Assembly (NCBI GenBank): GCA_035524495.1
Contig: DATKOR010000080.1
Coordinates: forward strand, 1-64,000
Direction of reading: 5' to 3'
Length of the DNA: 64,000 nt
Source of the DNA: CAIKZZ01 sp035524495
GTDB taxonomy: Bacteria; Pseudomonadota; Gammaproteobacteria; Steroidobacterales; Steroidobacteraceae
Part shown: positions 62,338 through 64,000 of the stretch, piece after piece
Numbering within the stretch: position 1 is the first letter of the stretch
Layout: each line of letters opens with the position of its first letter
Notes under the pieces: model-generated
What the model saw: only the letters and a program-made list of their open reading frames with translations
What the model was told of the DNA's origin: nothing
Databases searched by the model: none
Made by a program: the position numbers and the translations under genes

Positions 62338-62996
62338 CCGCGCCCCCCGGGGCGGCAGAGGGCGTCGAGCTGCGTCAGCTGCTGCGCACGCGCCTCGCAG
62401 GCTCGCAGCCGAGCCGCCCGGGCGAGGGCACGCTCGCGGGACTGCCGCGCGACATCAGCGAGCGCTATCGGCACCTCCTGCCGGCGACGCTGACGCCGGC
62501 CGCGGTGCTGATCCCGCTCATCGACCATGCCGACGGGCTGACGGTGCTGCTGACCGAACGCGCGCCGGACCTGCGCCACCACCCCGGCCAGATCTCCTTC
62601 CCCGGCGGCCGCATCGAGGCGAGCGACTCGGGCCCGCTCGCCGCGGCGCTGCGCGAGACGGAGGAGGAGATCGGACTCGGACGCGCCGCCGTCGAGGTGC
62701 TCGGCTACCTCCCGGACCACCTGATCGTCACCGGCTACGCGGTGACGCCGGTCGTTGCGCTGGTCGCCCCGGGCCAGCGGCTGCACCTCGACCCGATCGA
62801 GGTCGCAGGCACCTTCGAGGTGCCGCTCGCGCACGTGCTCGATCCCGCGAACCACCGGCTGCGGCGCCGGACGATCGGCGACGGCGTCATCGAGCTCTAC
62901 GACCTGCCGTACGGCGCGCGCAACATCTGGGGCGCGACGGCCGGGATGCTGATGACGCTGTATCGGCTGTTGACCGCGCCGGAGGCCAGGCGATGA
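62334..62996 (+). CDS. NUDIX hydrolase, CoA pyrophosphatase (NudL) type
   Basis: The 220-residue NUDIX enzyme has TPAAVLIPLIDHADGLTVLL, TERAPDLRHHPGQISFPGG and the Nudix box GGRIEASDSGPLAAALRETEEEIGL. The LRxHxGQISFPGG segment before the box is the mark of CoA/acyl-CoA diphosphatases (NudL, YeaB), so it probably hydrolyses CoA derivatives. It overlaps both fumC and mazG with ATGA junctions, so the three are coupled. Confidence 0.92.
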   Translation: MTAPPGAAEGVELRQLLRTRLAGSQPSRPGEGTLAGLPRDISERYRHLLPATLTPAAVLIPLIDHADGLTVLLTERAPDLRHHPGQISFPGGRIEASDSGPLAAALRETEEEIGLGRAAVEVLGYLPDHLIVTGYAVTPVVALVAPGQRLHLDPIEVAGTFEVPLAHVLDPANHRLRRRTIGDGVIELYDLPYGARNIWGATAGMLMTLYRLLTAPEARR

Positions 62997-63751
62997 AGGA
63001 ACTCCTTGAGATCATGGCGCGGCTGCGCGACCGCGAGCGCGGCTGCCCGTGGGACGTCGAGCAGACCTTCCGCACGATCGCGCCGTACACGATCGAGGAG
63101 GCCTACGAGGTCGCCGACGCGATCGAGCGCGACGACCTCGCGGCGCTCGAGGAGGAGCTCGGCGACCTGCTGCTGCAGGTCGTGTTCCACGCGCAGATCG
63201 CGCGCGAGCAGGGCGCCTTCGACTTCGAGCGCGTCGCGCGCGGCATCTGCGAGAAGCTCATCCGGCGCCACCCGCACGTGTTCGGCGACGAGCGCCTGCC
63301 GGACGCGAAAGCGCAGTCGGCGCGCTGGGAGGAGATCAAGGCGGCGGAGAAGGCGGGCCGTGGGCTGCTCGACGGGGTACCGGTCGGGCTTCCGGCGCTG
63401 ACCCGGGCCGAGAAGCTCGGGCGGCGCGCGGCGCGCATCGACTTCGACTGGCCCGACGCCGCCGGCGCGCGCGCCAAGGTCGGCGAGGAGCTCGCCGAGC
63501 TCGACGCCGCCGTGCAGTCAGGCGCGCCGGATGCGATCCGCCACGAGCTCGGCGACCTGCTGCTCGCGATCGTGAACCTCTCCCGCCACCTGGGCGTCGA
63601 GGCCGAGGGGGCGCTGCGCGCCGCGAACCGCCGCTTCGAGGAACGCTTCCGGCACGTCGAGTCCCGCGTCGCCGCCGGCGGCGGACGCTCGGCCGAGGAG
63701 CTCGACCGCTACTGGCAGGAGGCGAAGCGGCGGGAGTCGGACGCCCCCTGA
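62993..63751 (+). CDS. mazG: Nucleoside triphosphate pyrophosphohydrolase MazG
   Basis: MazG (252 residues) hydrolyses NTPs to NMPs and pyrophosphate, cleaning the nucleotide pool and affecting (p)ppGpp levels. It has the tandem all-helical MazG domains: LLEIMARLRDRERGCPWDVE, QTFRTIAPYTIEEAYEVADA with the metal-binding EExxE-type residues, LEEELGDLLLQVVFHAQIAR, and the second repeat VGEELAELDAAVQSG ... IRHELGDLLLAIVNLSRHLG. The ATG overlaps the NUDIX stop. Confidence 0.96.
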   Translation: MKELLEIMARLRDRERGCPWDVEQTFRTIAPYTIEEAYEVADAIERDDLAALEEELGDLLLQVVFHAQIAREQGAFDFERVARGICEKLIRRHPHVFGDERLPDAKAQSARWEEIKAAEKAGRGLLDGVPVGLPALTRAEKLGRRAARIDFDWPDAAGARAKVGEELAELDAAVQSGAPDAIRHELGDLLLAIVNLSRHLGVEAEGALRAANRRFEERFRHVESRVAAGGGRSAEELDRYWQEAKRRESDAP

Positions 63752-63896
63752 CGCCGGTTCAGCGTGGGTTCAGTCGCCGGGAGCCAGCCTCGGCGGGCTC
63801 CCCGGAGCCGCGGCGTCCGCCGCACCGGGCCAGTGAGGCACCATGAACACAGGCGCACGCACGACCAGCCGCGCCACGAGCGGCTACACTCCCTCC

Positions 63897-64000
63897 ATGC
63901 GCATTCGCACGACGCTGGCCGCGCTCGCGCTCCTCGCGTGGCTCGCGCCGTCAATCGCGACGGCCGACGGCCCGCCCGAGGCGCACGCGCCGCTGTCGCT
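63897..64000 (+). CDS. Start of a secreted protein, cut by window edge
   Basis: The frame is open from ATG 63897 to the window end and encodes a Sec signal peptide (MRIRTTLAALALLAWLAPSI, cut near ATA) followed by DGPPEAHAPLS. An in-frame ATG at 63843 with GAGG upstream would add 18 residues before the signal. However, TACACT (63885-63890) lies 6 nt before 63897 and favours a leaderless start there. The identity cannot be told from 35 residues. Confidence 0.5.
   Translation, partial: MRIRTTLAALALLAWLAPSIATADGPPEAHAPLS

Overview
The window is a 64 kb stretch of a high-GC chromosome, very probably from a gammaproteobacterium of the Xanthomonadales/Nevskiales/Steroidobacterales kind. The evidence is the gene order ruvC-ruvA-ruvB-ybgC-tolQ-tolR-tolA-tolB-pal-cpoB-queE-queC-tRNA-Lys, a fused aspartokinase/homoserine dehydrogenase (ThrA) followed by thrB and thrC, a sucA-sucB-lpd operon, a monofunctional RelA and an msrP-msrQ pair. 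The family-level placement is an inference. I see no rRNA, phage, insertion sequence, integrase or CRISPR array; the window reads as stable chromosome with a few accessory loci.

Layout. 1-3.8 kb: a truncated NTF2-like secreted protein, a soluble hybrid sensor kinase, a DUF4136 lipoprotein and a small membrane protein. 3.9-9.5 kb: the 2-oxoglutarate dehydrogenase complex. 9.5-20.5 kb: relA on the minus strand, then the Holliday-junction resolvasome, the complete Tol-Pal envelope system, two queuosine-precursor genes and tRNA-Lys(UUU). 20.5-24.7 kb: a diheme cytochrome c and small envelope proteins. 24.7-29.1 kb: a GH81 endo-beta-1,3-glucanase upstream of a TonB-dependent receptor. 30.5-32.6 kb: a single-heme porin-cytochrome fusion resembling Cyc2, followed by a diheme c4-type cytochrome. 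32.8-40.6 kb: YgiQ and the threonine operon. 40.6-47.4 kb: an M20 peptidase, TatD, a 2,4-dienoyl-CoA reductase, a YgjP-like metallopeptidase and tryptophan 2,3-dioxygenase. 47.4-54.2 kb: a minus-strand series of eight tightly packed genes (porin, NRAMP-like transporter, FMN-binding protein, ApbE, four-helix membrane protein, small HTH protein, MsrP, MsrQ). 54.2-64 kb: housekeeping genes (HAD phosphatase, acnA, mnmA, purB, fumC, NUDIX, mazG) and the start of a secreted protein.

Two loci stand out. The first is the 47.4-54.2 kb series, which has a near-consensus Fur box (a perfect 17-bp palindrome) beside a -10-like hexamer upstream of the porin. I read it as an iron-repressed, flavin-based extracytoplasmic redox and metal-uptake system. 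The second is the porin-cytochrome fusion with its c4-type partner, which could carry electrons across the outer membrane. Smaller points of interest are several genes whose start codon lies 6-8 nt after a -10 hexamer (possible leaderless mRNAs), a probable CTG start for msrQ, small ORFs coupled to ygiQ and thrC, and palindromic elements in AT-rich intergenic islands.

Many long ORFs in other frames here are antisense shadows produced by the high GC content and were left out. Start codons are my own choices from Shine-Dalgarno sequences, overlaps and family lengths. All functional calls come from recognising motifs by eye; no database search was run.
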